DNA of 7,117 nt from an uncultured Bacteroidota bacterium (GCA_937868675.1 CALMNJ010000215.1:1-7117), one strand, 5' to 3'. Numbered from the stretch's first letter, positions 1 to 6,664 are shown. The notes: generated from the sequence alone by a model not told the origin. Numbers and translations are program-made.

Positions 1-2
1 AA

Positions 3-38
3 GCTGCGCCAGGGACCGAAGCGGCAGCCCGGCGCAGC
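3..38. repeat. Inverted repeat (8-bp stem, 20-nt loop) at the left edge
   Basis: GCTGCGCC at 3-10 is the exact reverse complement of GGCGCAGC at 31-38. The loop between them is the start of the conserved 5' block of the dispersed repeat. A transcript could form a hairpin here. The window begins only two bases upstream, so it is unclear whether this is the edge of the repeat or part of a larger structure. The right-hand repeat copy has a different 5-bp pairing at the matching place (GGGCT 6866-6870 with AGCCC 6886-6890). Confidence 0.5.
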
Positions 39-152
39 AAGACATTAGAGGCGCAGCGGGGCGGAGACTTTTGCGGTAGCAAAAGACCCCGCACCCGCTT
101 GTACTTTGCGCCTGTTATGACTTGCCAGCCGGCTAAAGCGCAGGGCCCGGCC
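11..152 (+). repeat. Left copy of a ~142-bp dispersed GC-rich repeat
   Basis: This intergenic segment matches 6872-7014 in the same orientation and at nearly the same length (142 against 143 bp). The 5' block (11-40) is identical to 6872-6901 at 25 of 30 positions. The 3' block (84-152) aligns with 6947-7014 with one single-base indel. It begins with an identical 10-mer (AGACCCCGCA) and ends in a 22-nt stretch with one mismatch (131-152 against 6993-7014). The middle is poorly conserved. GCGGGG (56-61) pairs with CCCCGC (87-92), and this copy holds a second perfect hairpin inside that stem: CTTTTGC 68-74, loop GGTA, GCAAAAG 79-85. No transposase, terminal inverted repeat or target duplication is visible. 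It could be a MITE- or REP-like element or a structured RNA; its function is unknown. Confidence 0.75.
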
Positions 153-188
153 GCGAGTGAGGCCTGCCTCTTTGGCCGCACCTCGCGG
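151..188. repeat. Inverted repeat (7-bp stem) between the dispersed repeat and serA
   Basis: CCGCGAG (151-157) is the exact reverse complement of CTCGCGG (182-188), with 24 nt between. An 8-bp palindrome, GGGCGCCC (188-195), follows at once. No T-run follows, so it does not look like a classical intrinsic terminator. It is not present after the right-hand repeat copy, so it is specific to this locus. It could end transcription from upstream or simply be GC-rich intergenic DNA. Confidence 0.4.
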
Positions 189-248
189 GGCGCCCACATC
201 AAATTTAGACAGCCCCTTAGGCGCTCTGCTATTACGCATATAAATGTG

Positions 249-256
249 TAATTTTG
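249..256 (+). promoter_or_regulatory. Bacteroidetes-type -7 promoter box for the serA operon
   Basis: TAATTTTG matches the Bacteroidetes primary sigma factor -7 consensus TAnnTTTG exactly and lies 21 nt before the serA start codon, giving a short 5' leader. No clear TTG/TTTG -33 element is seen at the expected distance upstream, so the call rests on the -7 box and its position. It would drive the whole 278-3992 operon independently of anything to the left. Confidence 0.5.
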
Positions 257-277
257 CGGCTTTGAAAACACTACAAA

Positions 278-1231
278 ATGGGCAAACTTATTTTAGCCAA
301 CGATGGCATTGACGCAGCAGGAAAAGCCATGCTCGAAAAAACCGGTTTTACCGTTATCACAAACAAGGTGGCGCAGGAAGACCTGGCCAAAGAAATAAAT
401 CAGCAAGGATTTAAAGCCCTTACGGTGCGCAGCGCCACCAAGGTGCGAAAAGAACTCATAGATGCTTGTCCTGGCCTAAAGGTGATTGCACGCGGCGGTG
501 TTGGCATGGACAACATTGATGTGGAATACGCGGTTTCAAAAGGGATTAATGTTATTAATACGCCTGCTGCCTCTAGCAATTCGGTGGCTGAGCTGGTGTT
601 TGCACACCTGTTTGGCGCGGTGCGTTTTTTATACGACAGCAACCGGCAAATGCCTTTGAGCGGAAATGAAAAGTTTGACGAGCTCAAGAAAAAATATGCG
701 GCCGGAAGCGAGTTGCGTGGCAAAACCATTGGCATTGTTGGTTTCGGGCGCATTGGGCAGAGCGTGGCAAAAATGGCACTGGGCCTTGGTATGAAAGTAG
801 AAGCGTTTGATCCTTATGTAGCCGAAGCGGGAATACGAATTGATATTTACGGTGCAGAGCAGCCCGCGCTGGTAAAAATAAAAACGGTAAGTATGGATAC
901 GCTGCTGCGAAACTCCGACTTTATCACCTTTCATGTTCCCGGCGGACAAATGGTTGGGAGGGAAGAAATTGCCATCATGAAAAACAAAGCCATATTAATT
1001 AACACGGCCCGCGGCGGTGTTGTAAATGAAAAGGACCTGATTGAAGCCCTTGATTCGGGGAAACTGGCGCATGCCTGCCTGGATGTTTTTGAAAACGAAC
1101 CAAAGCCCGACAGTGCCCTTCTCCACCATTCCAGAATTTCGCTCACTCCACACATTGGCGCCTCAACCAACGAGGCACAGGAACGCATCGGCATTGAACT
1201 GGCCGAAAAATTAATTGCCGCACTTTCCTGA
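278..1231 (+). CDS. serA: D-3-phosphoglycerate dehydrogenase, short ACT-less form
   Basis: This 317-residue cytoplasmic enzyme of the D-2-hydroxyacid dehydrogenase family should oxidise 3-phosphoglycerate to 3-phosphohydroxypyruvate with NAD, the first step of serine synthesis. The outer substrate-binding domain (about residues 1-100 plus the C-terminal end) carries VIARGGVGMDNID at 69-81. The nucleotide-binding domain has the dinucleotide loop GFGRIG at 155-160. The family's catalytic triad is in place: Arg245 in NTARGG, Glu274 in FENEP and His292 in TPHIGAS. The protein stops right after the catalytic core, so it lacks the C-terminal regulatory ACT domain of E. coli SerA; serine feedback through that domain is not expected. 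The start at 278 gives the normal N-terminus and lies 21 nt after a good -7 box. It is the first gene of a likely operon. Another 2-hydroxyacid dehydrogenase is possible, but the DUF1015 neighbour supports serA. Confidence 0.92.
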   Translation: MGKLILANDGIDAAGKAMLEKTGFTVITNKVAQEDLAKEINQQGFKALTVRSATKVRKELIDACPGLKVIARGGVGMDNIDVEYAVSKGINVINTPAASSNSVAELVFAHLFGAVRFLYDSNRQMPLSGNEKFDELKKKYAAGSELRGKTIGIVGFGRIGQSVAKMALGLGMKVEAFDPYVAEAGIRIDIYGAEQPALVKIKTVSMDTLLRNSDFITFHVPGGQMVGREEIAIMKNKAILINTARGGVVNEKDLIEALDSGKLAHACLDVFENEPKPDSALLHHSRISLTPHIGASTNEAQERIGIELAEKLIAALS

Positions 1232-1232
1232 A

Positions 1233-2480
1233 ATGGCCACTGTTCTTCCTTTCAGGGCCCTGCGTCCGGCCAACGATAAAGTACATCTTGTTGCGTCGCG
1301 GAGTGTTGACGGTTATGATTCTGCCGACCTCCGCAAAAAATTAAGCGGTAATCCTTATACGTTCCTGCATGTTATTAATCCCGATTTTGACGACGCCATA
1401 AAAACAAAACCCGGTTCGGTTGAAAGGCTCTTGAAAGTAAAACGCAAGTTCAAAGCCTTTGTAAGCGAAAAAATATTTAAGCACGATCCAAAACCGGCCT
1501 ATTACATTTACCGTCAGGTAAAAAATGGCCACGAATACACGGGCATTATAGCCTGCACCAGCATTGATGATTACCTGAGCGGGGTGATAAAAATTCACGA
1601 GCAAACACTCACCAAACGGGAAGAAAAATTGATGGAATATCTGGACGTGTGTGAATTTAACGCCGAACCGGTCTTGTTTTGTTACCCCAACGACCAGCAA
1701 CTTGACGAGCTTATAGCCCGCATTTGCAAAGCAGCACCCGAATACGATTTTACCACCACCGACCGTGTACGCCACACGCTGTGGGTAATGAGCGACGAAA
1801 AAAATGTCAATCTGGTTTCATCGAGGTTTTCAAAAATGCCTGCCATTTACATTGCCGACGGGCATCACCGCTCGGCCTCCTCGGCCCTGCTGGGTATTAC
1901 ACGCCGCAAATCCATTAAGGATTTTACCGGAAAAGAAGCCTTTAATTTTTATCTCGGTATATTTTTTGCCGAAACGCAGCTCGAAATATACGACTACAAC
2001 CGGCTTGTAAAAGACATGGGCGAACGCAGCACAAAGGAGCTGCTGGAGGTACTGGAAGAAAAGTTCTACGTGCAGGAAATAGACAAGGCGATTTACAAGC
2101 CTGAACAAAAGCACGAACTAAGCATGTATGCCGATGGCAAATGGTACAGCTTAAAGGCACGGCGCGGAACATACAACAGCGAAGATCCGGTTGGAAGTCT
2201 GGATGCCTCGATACTTACCAAACATATTTTATCGCCGCTGTTTAAAATTCACGACCTTAAAACCGACAAACGCGTGGGCTTTGTGCCTGGCATAAAAGGC
2301 CCGGAGGCACTGAAAGAAGCAGTAGATGAAGGGAGAGCCGCCGTTGCATTTGGTTTATATCCGGTTACCATGGATCATTTAAAATGGATTGCAGACACCG
2401 AAAACATCATGCCGCCTAAATCAACCTGGGTGGAACCCAAAATGCGCAGCGGATTGGTGATTTATAGGTTTGATGAGTAA
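1233..2480 (+). CDS. DUF1015 family protein (serA-linked, DGHHR motif)
   Basis: This 415-residue soluble protein starts one base after the serA stop. The ATG at 1233 gives the typical family N-terminus MATVLPFRALRP; a TTG 18 nt upstream is less likely. Other landmarks are the segment IHEQTLTKREEKLMEYLDV at about 121-139, followed by FNAEPVLFCYP (142-152), the motif IADGHHRSAS at 207-216, and the C-terminal MPPKSTW...RSGLVIY (393-411). These identify the DUF1015 family, of full length. Its biochemical function is not established as far as I know. In Bacteroidetes it is commonly found beside serA and serC, which suggests a role in serine or phosphoserine metabolism (inference). DGHHR resembles the phosphate- or nucleotide-binding motif of ParB-like proteins, including the free serine kinases SerK and SbnI; that link is my inference from a short motif. 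No signal peptide or membrane segment is seen. Confidence 0.9.
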   Translation: MATVLPFRALRPANDKVHLVASRSVDGYDSADLRKKLSGNPYTFLHVINPDFDDAIKTKPGSVERLLKVKRKFKAFVSEKIFKHDPKPAYYIYRQVKNGHEYTGIIACTSIDDYLSGVIKIHEQTLTKREEKLMEYLDVCEFNAEPVLFCYPNDQQLDELIARICKAAPEYDFTTTDRVRHTLWVMSDEKNVNLVSSRFSKMPAIYIADGHHRSASSALLGITRRKSIKDFTGKEAFNFYLGIFFAETQLEIYDYNRLVKDMGERSTKELLEVLEEKFYVQEIDKAIYKPEQKHELSMYADGKWYSLKARRGTYNSEDPVGSLDASILTKHILSPLFKIHDLKTDKRVGFVPGIKGPEALKEAVDEGRAAVAFGLYPVTMDHLKWIADTENIMPPKSTWVEPKMRSGLVIYRFDE

Positions 2481-2505
2481 GGTCGTGGAAACAGATAAGC
2501 GTTTG

Positions 2506-3333
2506 ATGATGAATTATCTGATCTTCCTGATAATTGCCTTATGTAACTTCAGCCATATAAGCGCACAGTTAAACGAGGATAATTGCCAGCTGTCACACAT
2601 CCGTGTTTTTCCACCGACCTCAGAGATAAATTCTAATTCTGTTATTGTATTAAGAGAAATTCCGAAACTCGTCGAGATTATTCCCGAACTCAATAAAAAA
2701 TACCCTGTATATTTAAAAAGTGGCGACACTGAAATACCATTATCTGTAGTGGAAATGTACAGGGCCAACTTTATTTATGCAATTCTTAAACCAGAGACAA
2801 AACTGGAAGCAGGAAAAGAATACGAATTGATAATTGATTTTCCAGACGAAGACCTATTTTGTAATCGCAGGGAAAGACCATGCAGAGTAATTTATAAGGC
2901 GACTTCTGTTACAGAGACAACACCCATTTTTATAAAAAGAAAGCCATTACTGATGAAAAATATTTGCACGATTAGGTCATGCACCAGAGTTTACGGAGCT
3001 TTTTTTTCTATTTGTGCAAAAGATACCGGCTTTTTTTTGGTAAAAACAGTCATAAAATATTCTTGGCGTGGTCCGGCATATACCGATTACATTTTGCCCG
3101 ATAAGCAGCACCAGGTTTTTATAGGAATGGGCGCTTGCAGTCCTTTAATTTATGCTAAAGCCCGTCGTCACGTTTGGGTTAAATTCTCAGTGATGGATGC
3201 GTCGGGAAATGTTAGCGTCTGTAACAAAAAGTACATCAGATTTAAACTTCGTAAGCATTTAACACATGCCCGTGTAAGAAGGGAACAAAAGCGCGCAGAA
3301 CTCATAAATACAAAATGTAAGATATGTCAGTAA
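2506..3333 (+). CDS. Secreted Cys-rich protein of unknown function, possibly two Ig-like domains
   Basis: I do not recognise the family. From the ATG at 2506 the product has 275 residues and opens with a signal peptide (hydrophobic core about 4-15, cleavage likely after SAQ at 19-21). The mature part holds ten cysteines (27, 119, 126, 154, 159, 170, 211, 239, 271, 274), consistent with disulfides outside the cytoplasm. KLEAGKEYELIIDFPDE (99-115) and WVKFSVMDASGNVSVC (224-239) look like Ig-like beta-sandwich strands, suggesting domains at about 28-135 and 137-248; this is a guess from pattern. The tail (244-270) is strongly basic. An ATG at 2473, overlapping the DUF1015 stop, is an alternative start adding 11 residues before the signal peptide. 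Its stop overlaps yggS by 10 nt. It is visibly AT-richer than its neighbours (for example 19 G+C of 60 at 2641-2700, against 31 of 60 at 481-540 in serA), hinting at later acquisition. Confidence 0.75.
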   Translation: MMNYLIFLIIALCNFSHISAQLNEDNCQLSHIRVFPPTSEINSNSVIVLREIPKLVEIIPELNKKYPVYLKSGDTEIPLSVVEMYRANFIYAILKPETKLEAGKEYELIIDFPDEDLFCNRRERPCRVIYKATSVTETTPIFIKRKPLLMKNICTIRSCTRVYGAFFSICAKDTGFFLVKTVIKYSWRGPAYTDYILPDKQHQVFIGMGACSPLIYAKARRHVWVKFSVMDASGNVSVCNKKYIRFKLRKHLTHARVRREQKRAELINTKCKICQ

Positions 3334-3992
3334 AAGAAAAACTTCTTCTGTTAAAAGGTAGCCTTCCTCAAAATGTCACTCTAATCGCTGTGTCTAAAAC
3401 AAAACCCACGGAACTTTTAATGGAAGCATACGTTGAGGGGCAGCGCGACTTCGGCGAGAACTACGTGCAGGAGCTTTGCGAAAAACAGGCACAATTGCCA
3501 AACGACATCCGCTGGCATTTTATTGGTCACCTGCAAAGCAACAAGGTAAAATACATTGCCCCCTTTGTGCACCTTATTCACGGTATTGACAGTTTAAAAC
3601 TATTAACCGAAGTAAACAAGCAGGCCGCCCGCAACAACCGAGTTGTGGCGTGTTTGCTGCAAATTTATATTGCGCAGGAAGAAACAAAATTTGGTTTGGA
3701 TTTTGCTGAAGCCGAAAATCTGCTAGTCTCTGCTGAGTTTGCGCAGCTTAATCACATTAATGTACTTGGCTTTATGGCCATGGCCAGCAACACCAGTAAT
3801 ATGGAGCAGGTTAAAAATGAATTCCTCTCGCTTCAAAAATTTGCTGCGCACATAAAAGCAAATCTGGGAGCAAAACATAACCTGGAGGTTAAACACCTTA
3901 GCATGGGCATGAGCGCCGATTATCAACTGGCCATTGAATGCGGCAGCACGCTGGTACGCATTGGAAGCAGTATTTTCGGTGCGCGCGTTTAG
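3324..3992 (+). CDS. yggS: YggS/PLPBP family pyridoxal 5'-phosphate-binding protein
   Basis: This 222-residue cytoplasmic protein has the single TIM-barrel fold of the PLP homeostasis family (bacterial YggS, human PLPBP), which resembles the N-terminal domain of alanine racemase but has no known racemase activity. Lys25 in LIAVSKTKP is the expected Schiff-base lysine. Other family motifs are DFGENYVQE (42-50), WHFIGHLQSNK (64-74), TKFGL (121-125), LSMGMSADY (192-200) and RIGSSIFG (212-219). Length is normal. The ATG at 3324 lies inside the end of the upstream gene (10-nt overlap, different frame), so translation is probably coupled. These proteins bind and buffer PLP and affect amino-acid and vitamin B6 pools. 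Placement in a serA operon fits, because the next serine-pathway enzyme, SerC, needs PLP. It is probably the last gene of the operon; no clear terminator hairpin is seen after it. Confidence 0.92.
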   Translation: MSVKEKLLLLKGSLPQNVTLIAVSKTKPTELLMEAYVEGQRDFGENYVQELCEKQAQLPNDIRWHFIGHLQSNKVKYIAPFVHLIHGIDSLKLLTEVNKQAARNNRVVACLLQIYIAQEETKFGLDFAEAENLLVSAEFAQLNHINVLGFMAMASNTSNMEQVKNEFLSLQKFAAHIKANLGAKHNLEVKHLSMGMSADYQLAIECGSTLVRIGSSIFGARV

Positions 3993-4053
3993 TTGGCATA
4001 TACGCAAACAGTAAAATTTCCAGTAGGTGGTTAGCTTCACTTATGTTTTTTAC

Positions 4054-4061
4054 TATCTTAG
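4054..4061 (+). promoter_or_regulatory. Possible Bacteroidetes -7 promoter box for the 4075 gene
   Basis: TATCTTAG differs from TAnnTTTG at one fixed position and lies 13 nt before the ATG at 4075. That would give a very short leader, and no clear -33 TTG is seen. The position inside the 82-nt gap after yggS, and the lack of other signals there, make it the best candidate for an independent promoter. Confidence 0.3.
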
Positions 4062-4074
4062 CCATTATCCCGAT

Positions 4075-4647
4075 ATGAAAAAAATTATAACCCTGTTCCT
4101 TTTGATTGGAATACACGCCGCGGCTCAGGATACACTTGTTATGAAAGACAATAGCCGAATGCTGGTTAAGGTTCTGGAAATTAAAATCAATGATATTAAT
4201 TATAAGCGATTCGAGATGCCCGACGGGCCGCTTTACACCATTGCCAAGGATCAGGTGCGCTACATCCGTTTTGTGAGTGGTTTAAAAGAATCGTTTGAAA
4301 GCGCAGTGGTTCCTGCTCCGACAACTATGACGGCTTCGGCAAACGACCTGTACCGACGAGGTATGATGGACGCCCAACGGTATTACAAAAATCCGGGTGG
4401 CAGCTTTGGTGTTTTTTGTGCCAGCGCGGGATGTGGAATTTTGGGACTAATTCCGGCGGTGGCCGTTTCCTCGGCCGACCCTAAGGAAGAGAAGCTTGGC
4501 TACCCAGATAGGGAATTATGGAAAAACACCGATTATCGCGATGGTTATAAACGCAGCGCCAAAAAAATAAAACAACGACGGGTGTGGACCGGCTTTGGGT
4601 TAGGCATAGCAGCAGCCGCTATCACTACCCTGCTCCTCAGGCAATGA
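4075..4647 (+). CDS. Exported membrane-associated protein of unknown function, Bacteroidetes type
   Basis: This 190-residue protein starts at the ATG at 4075, which gives a clean signal peptide (MKKIITLFLLIGIHAAAQ, cleavage after residue 18). Upstream in-frame codons would add 16 residues before it and are unlikely to be used. The mature N-terminus, DTLVMKDNSRMLVKVLEIKI (19-38) followed by NYKRFEMPDGPLYTIAKDQVRYI, is a pattern seen in many Bacteroidetes envelope proteins, in which a small beta-rich module follows the signal peptide. A linker (about 75-90) leads to DLYRRGMMDAQRYY (91-104), a hydrophobic Gly/Ala-rich segment (about 108-132), a charged loop with LGYP and GYKRSAKKIKQRR (157-169), and a final hydrophobic segment (171-188). 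Two membrane segments or glycine-rich membrane insertion are therefore likely. The role is unknown. It is separated from yggS by 82 nt and probably transcribed alone. Confidence 0.8.
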   Translation: MKKIITLFLLIGIHAAAQDTLVMKDNSRMLVKVLEIKINDINYKRFEMPDGPLYTIAKDQVRYIRFVSGLKESFESAVVPAPTTMTASANDLYRRGMMDAQRYYKNPGGSFGVFCASAGCGILGLIPAVAVSSADPKEEKLGYPDRELWKNTDYRDGYKRSAKKIKQRRVWTGFGLGIAAAAITTLLLRQ

Positions 4648-4935
4648 GTTTCATTGCAATACAATGCAAATTCTTTGATGTCTGGTGTTTCGTGCGATAT
4701 CCTGGTTAGTGCAGGCATCATCAAGCAGCTCATAAAATCCCTGAGCAACTACAAAAACACGCTGTTGGCCCAATTTACCAAAACTCATCAGGGCCGCTTT
4801 GATAAAAAGTAAAATAGCCGTTATTTAAAATCAAGCTTACTAAGGTTGCTGAAATAAGTGTGAGTTCGCCGCCCAAAAAAAGAATTCTGATCTGCGTCAT
4901 TCCCGTCATTGTGTATTTTAATTACCTTAACGCAG
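4648..4935. other. Gene-poor intergenic stretch with doubtful short ORFs on both strands
   Basis: This 288-nt gap has no recognised gene. A plus-strand ORF at 4678-4812 encodes 44 residues (starts MSGVSCDILVSAG, ends GRFDKK). An opposing minus-strand ORF at 4651-4788 encodes 45 residues (starts MSFGKLGQQRVFVVAQ) and stays open upstream for 14 more codons, after a TAA at 4828-4830. Both look roughly protein-like, and since they overlap at most one can be real. Either may be a remnant of a decayed gene. CATTG/CAATG (4652-4656 and 4662-4666) form a weak 5-bp hairpin after the 4647 stop without a T-run, so it is not called a terminator. No confident promoter for the 4936 gene was found. Confidence 0.35.
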
Positions 4936-5454
4936 ATGGATATTGAGAAAAAACTTCTGAGCGAACACAGCAAAGCGGTGGCAAACGTCATCATTAAATA
5001 CGTGGGGCACGACAAGGAACGGTTCAGCGAACTTTTCAGCATTTTCATCAAAGGCGATTACCGCCTCACGCAACGCGCTGCATGGCCTTTGAGCTACATC
5101 CTTATCGCCAATCCAAAATGGCTTGGCGGCATTATGCCGGCACTGATAAAAAAACTCCGTCAACCCAATAACCATCCTGCCATTACCCGCAACATTTTAC
5201 GGATTTTTCAGGAGGCCGAAATCCCTGAAAAACATCAGGGCGAAGTTGTTGATTTTTGTCTGCGCGTTATTCCTTCCGAACATTACCCTGCTGCCATCCG
5301 CGCCTTTGCCATTACTGTGGCTGCAAACATCTGTAAACATTATCCCGAACTTAGTCGGGAACTACAATTGTTATTAAATGGCATGGCACAACTGCCGCAA
5401 CAGCCGGCCATTAGGGTACGTATTAAAACGGCCCAAAAGCAACTCGGTAAATAA
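4936..5454 (+). CDS. Small all-alpha protein, HEAT-repeat-like
   Basis: This 172-residue protein has no signal peptide or membrane segment and is predicted to be cytoplasmic. The ATG at 4936 (MDIEKKLLSEHSKAV) is preferred; an upstream in-frame ATG at 4909 would add MCILITLTQ, which looks non-native. The sequence falls into consecutive amphipathic helix pairs: about 3-22, 26-39, 44-57, 62-75, 81-92, 101-111, 117-134 and 137-149, with phrases such as QRAAWPLSYILIANPKWL (46-63) and IRAFAITVAANICKHYPEL (121-139), typical of HEAT or armadillo-like solenoids. Such proteins usually serve as protein-binding scaffolds; no partner can be inferred. Similar short proteins are often annotated as hypothetical or HEAT-domain in Bacteroidetes. 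It is convergent with the minus-strand protease homologue, only 25 nt from its stop, and no terminator hairpin is evident between them. Confidence 0.8.
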   Translation: MDIEKKLLSEHSKAVANVIIKYVGHDKERFSELFSIFIKGDYRLTQRAAWPLSYILIANPKWLGGIMPALIKKLRQPNNHPAITRNILRIFQEAEIPEKHQGEVVDFCLRVIPSEHYPAAIRAFAITVAANICKHYPELSRELQLLLNGMAQLPQQPAIRVRIKTAQKQLGK

Positions 5455-5479
5455 ACTCACCAAAAATTGAAGATTCATT

Positions 5480-6643
5480 TCAGGTGCCGTTTTTTTGTTG
5501 CTCGATATACGAGCCGTAAAAAAGTGAATTAGGTTTAAGATAAATGTAGTTTTTTTGAAAATCGAGAATCGTATTAAAGCGTTTCAGTACCTCGTTGCCC
5601 ATAATATGTATTTTAAACCCTGCCGGATTATTTGTTGCTAACAGCTGCGCGGGCACATGTCGGAGTTTGTTTTTACCAATCTGCAATAACTCATTATTCA
5701 CAGTGAGTACCGGAATGTTCTCGCCACGGCCATTTTGCATCACCGTTCTTCTCAATACCGGCAGGCCCGCAGCCGGATACCCTTGTTCCGAAACCAGATC
5801 CTTGTCGAGCATGATGGTGCGCTGGTAACCGTTGTCGAACAAAAACCTGTTTTTATAAACCCTGCCTTTTACCTTTTGCAAGGCGCTTAAACAAAATAGT
5901 CCGTGCGTGTATTCAATGGCAAACTTTTCGTACTTCCTCTGTTTCACGTCCAATTGTGAATGAACAATAAATAAGCCTTCATCATAATCTATCTCAATAA
6001 TGCGGCCATCAAAAATATCCCAGCCAAAGCGGCCCTCGGTTCCATGGCCCGACAGTTCAACCGCACGAATGGTTTGCCCGCTCCACTCCAGTTTACCCAA
6101 ATTAAACCGGTGATTACTAAGGCTGCTGAGGCCATGATTCTTTATGGCCTCTTTGGTTAGTAAAAAGCCGGTGGTGCCCGAATCAAATTTCAGGTCAAGT
6201 GTATCGTTACCATTTAGTCTTACTTTTAGTTTTATATTATTGTATTCAGTTAGTACAAAGTGCAACGTATCGTGCGTTTCAACAGAAGAGGCAGTCAGTA
6301 GTGGCGGGCTTTGCAGTCGTGTAAAACAGCTGTCCCCTTTGGTAGTTAATACCACAAAATCAAAGGCTCTTCCGGGCTTAAGCCTCACACTTAGTGTATC
6401 AAGGCCGGTACAAAATAAAACCTGTCTTTCGCCAGTATGTTTGTTAAGGGTGTACACATCGGGTCTTGCTCTTGGGCTCAGGTACCAGGTGGTAATATCG
6501 TCGGTTCCTTCAACAATCACGGCTGTTTCGCCTGGTGCGCGAATAACAGGCATTTTTTGCTGAGCCCTGATAACGTATTGGGTATGCATTAGTGCAAGCA
6601 GTAATACAAACCAATGTTTATGCTTTAAAGGCATCCAATTCAT
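5480..6643 (-). CDS. Secreted two-lobed retropepsin-like aspartic protease homologue
   Basis: From the ATG at 6643 the product has 387 residues. Its N-terminus is a signal peptide (basic stretch KHKH at 7-10, hydrophobic core about 11-19, cleavage near RAQQ at 26-29). In-frame ATGs at 6664 and 6658 would add 7 or 5 residues, and one at 6634 would remove 3. A poorly conserved beta-rich region (about 35-115) comes first. The first protease-like lobe has LDLKFDSGTTGFLL (149-162), with the D-S-G catalytic signature at 154-156, and ends in GWDIFDGRIIEIDY (207-220). The second lobe has NRFLFDNGYQRTIM (265-278), where Asp270 is kept but the usual T or S is Asn271. It ends in MGNEVLKRFNTILDFQKNYIYLKP (348-371), the typical end of a retropepsin-like lobe. 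This matches Bacteroidetes proteins with tandem retropepsin-like domains in one chain. It probably acts in the periplasm or outside the cell. The substrate is unknown and activity is uncertain because of the FDNG motif. Confidence 0.82.
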   Translation of the reverse strand: MNWMPLKHKHWFVLLLALMHTQYVIRAQQKMPVIRAPGETAVIVEGTDDITTWYLSPRARPDVYTLNKHTGERQVLFCTGLDTLSVRLKPGRAFDFVVLTTKGDSCFTRLQSPPLLTASSVETHDTLHFVLTEYNNIKLKVRLNGNDTLDLKFDSGTTGFLLTKEAIKNHGLSSLSNHRFNLGKLEWSGQTIRAVELSGHGTEGRFGWDIFDGRIIEIDYDEGLFIVHSQLDVKQRKYEKFAIEYTHGLFCLSALQKVKGRVYKNRFLFDNGYQRTIMLDKDLVSEQGYPAAGLPVLRRTVMQNGRGENIPVLTVNNELLQIGKNKLRHVPAQLLATNNPAGFKIHIMGNEVLKRFNTILDFQKNYIYLKPNSLFYGSYIEQQKNGT

Positions 6644-6664
6644 ATTTAGTAAATGCATACACAT

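Noticed and set aside
45..239. Minus-strand 64-codon ORF over the left repeat
   Set aside because: It lies within the GC-rich repeat and its palindromes, has low-complexity Arg/Ala-rich content, and partly mirrors the open frame over the right repeat, as expected for spurious ORFs in a repeat family.
4027..4074. Longer start for the 4075 gene (16 extra residues)
   Set aside because: The extension would bury the signal peptide and overlaps the probable promoter box at 4054-4061; MKKIITLFLL is a typical export start.
5455..5500. Bidirectional terminator between the convergent genes
   Set aside because: A T-run is present at 5490-5496, but no stem longer than about 4 bp precedes it on either strand, so no intrinsic terminator is called.
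5595..6563. Plus-strand ORFs of 77 and 139 codons opposite the protease gene
   Set aside because: They are antisense to a well-supported CDS and show no family features.
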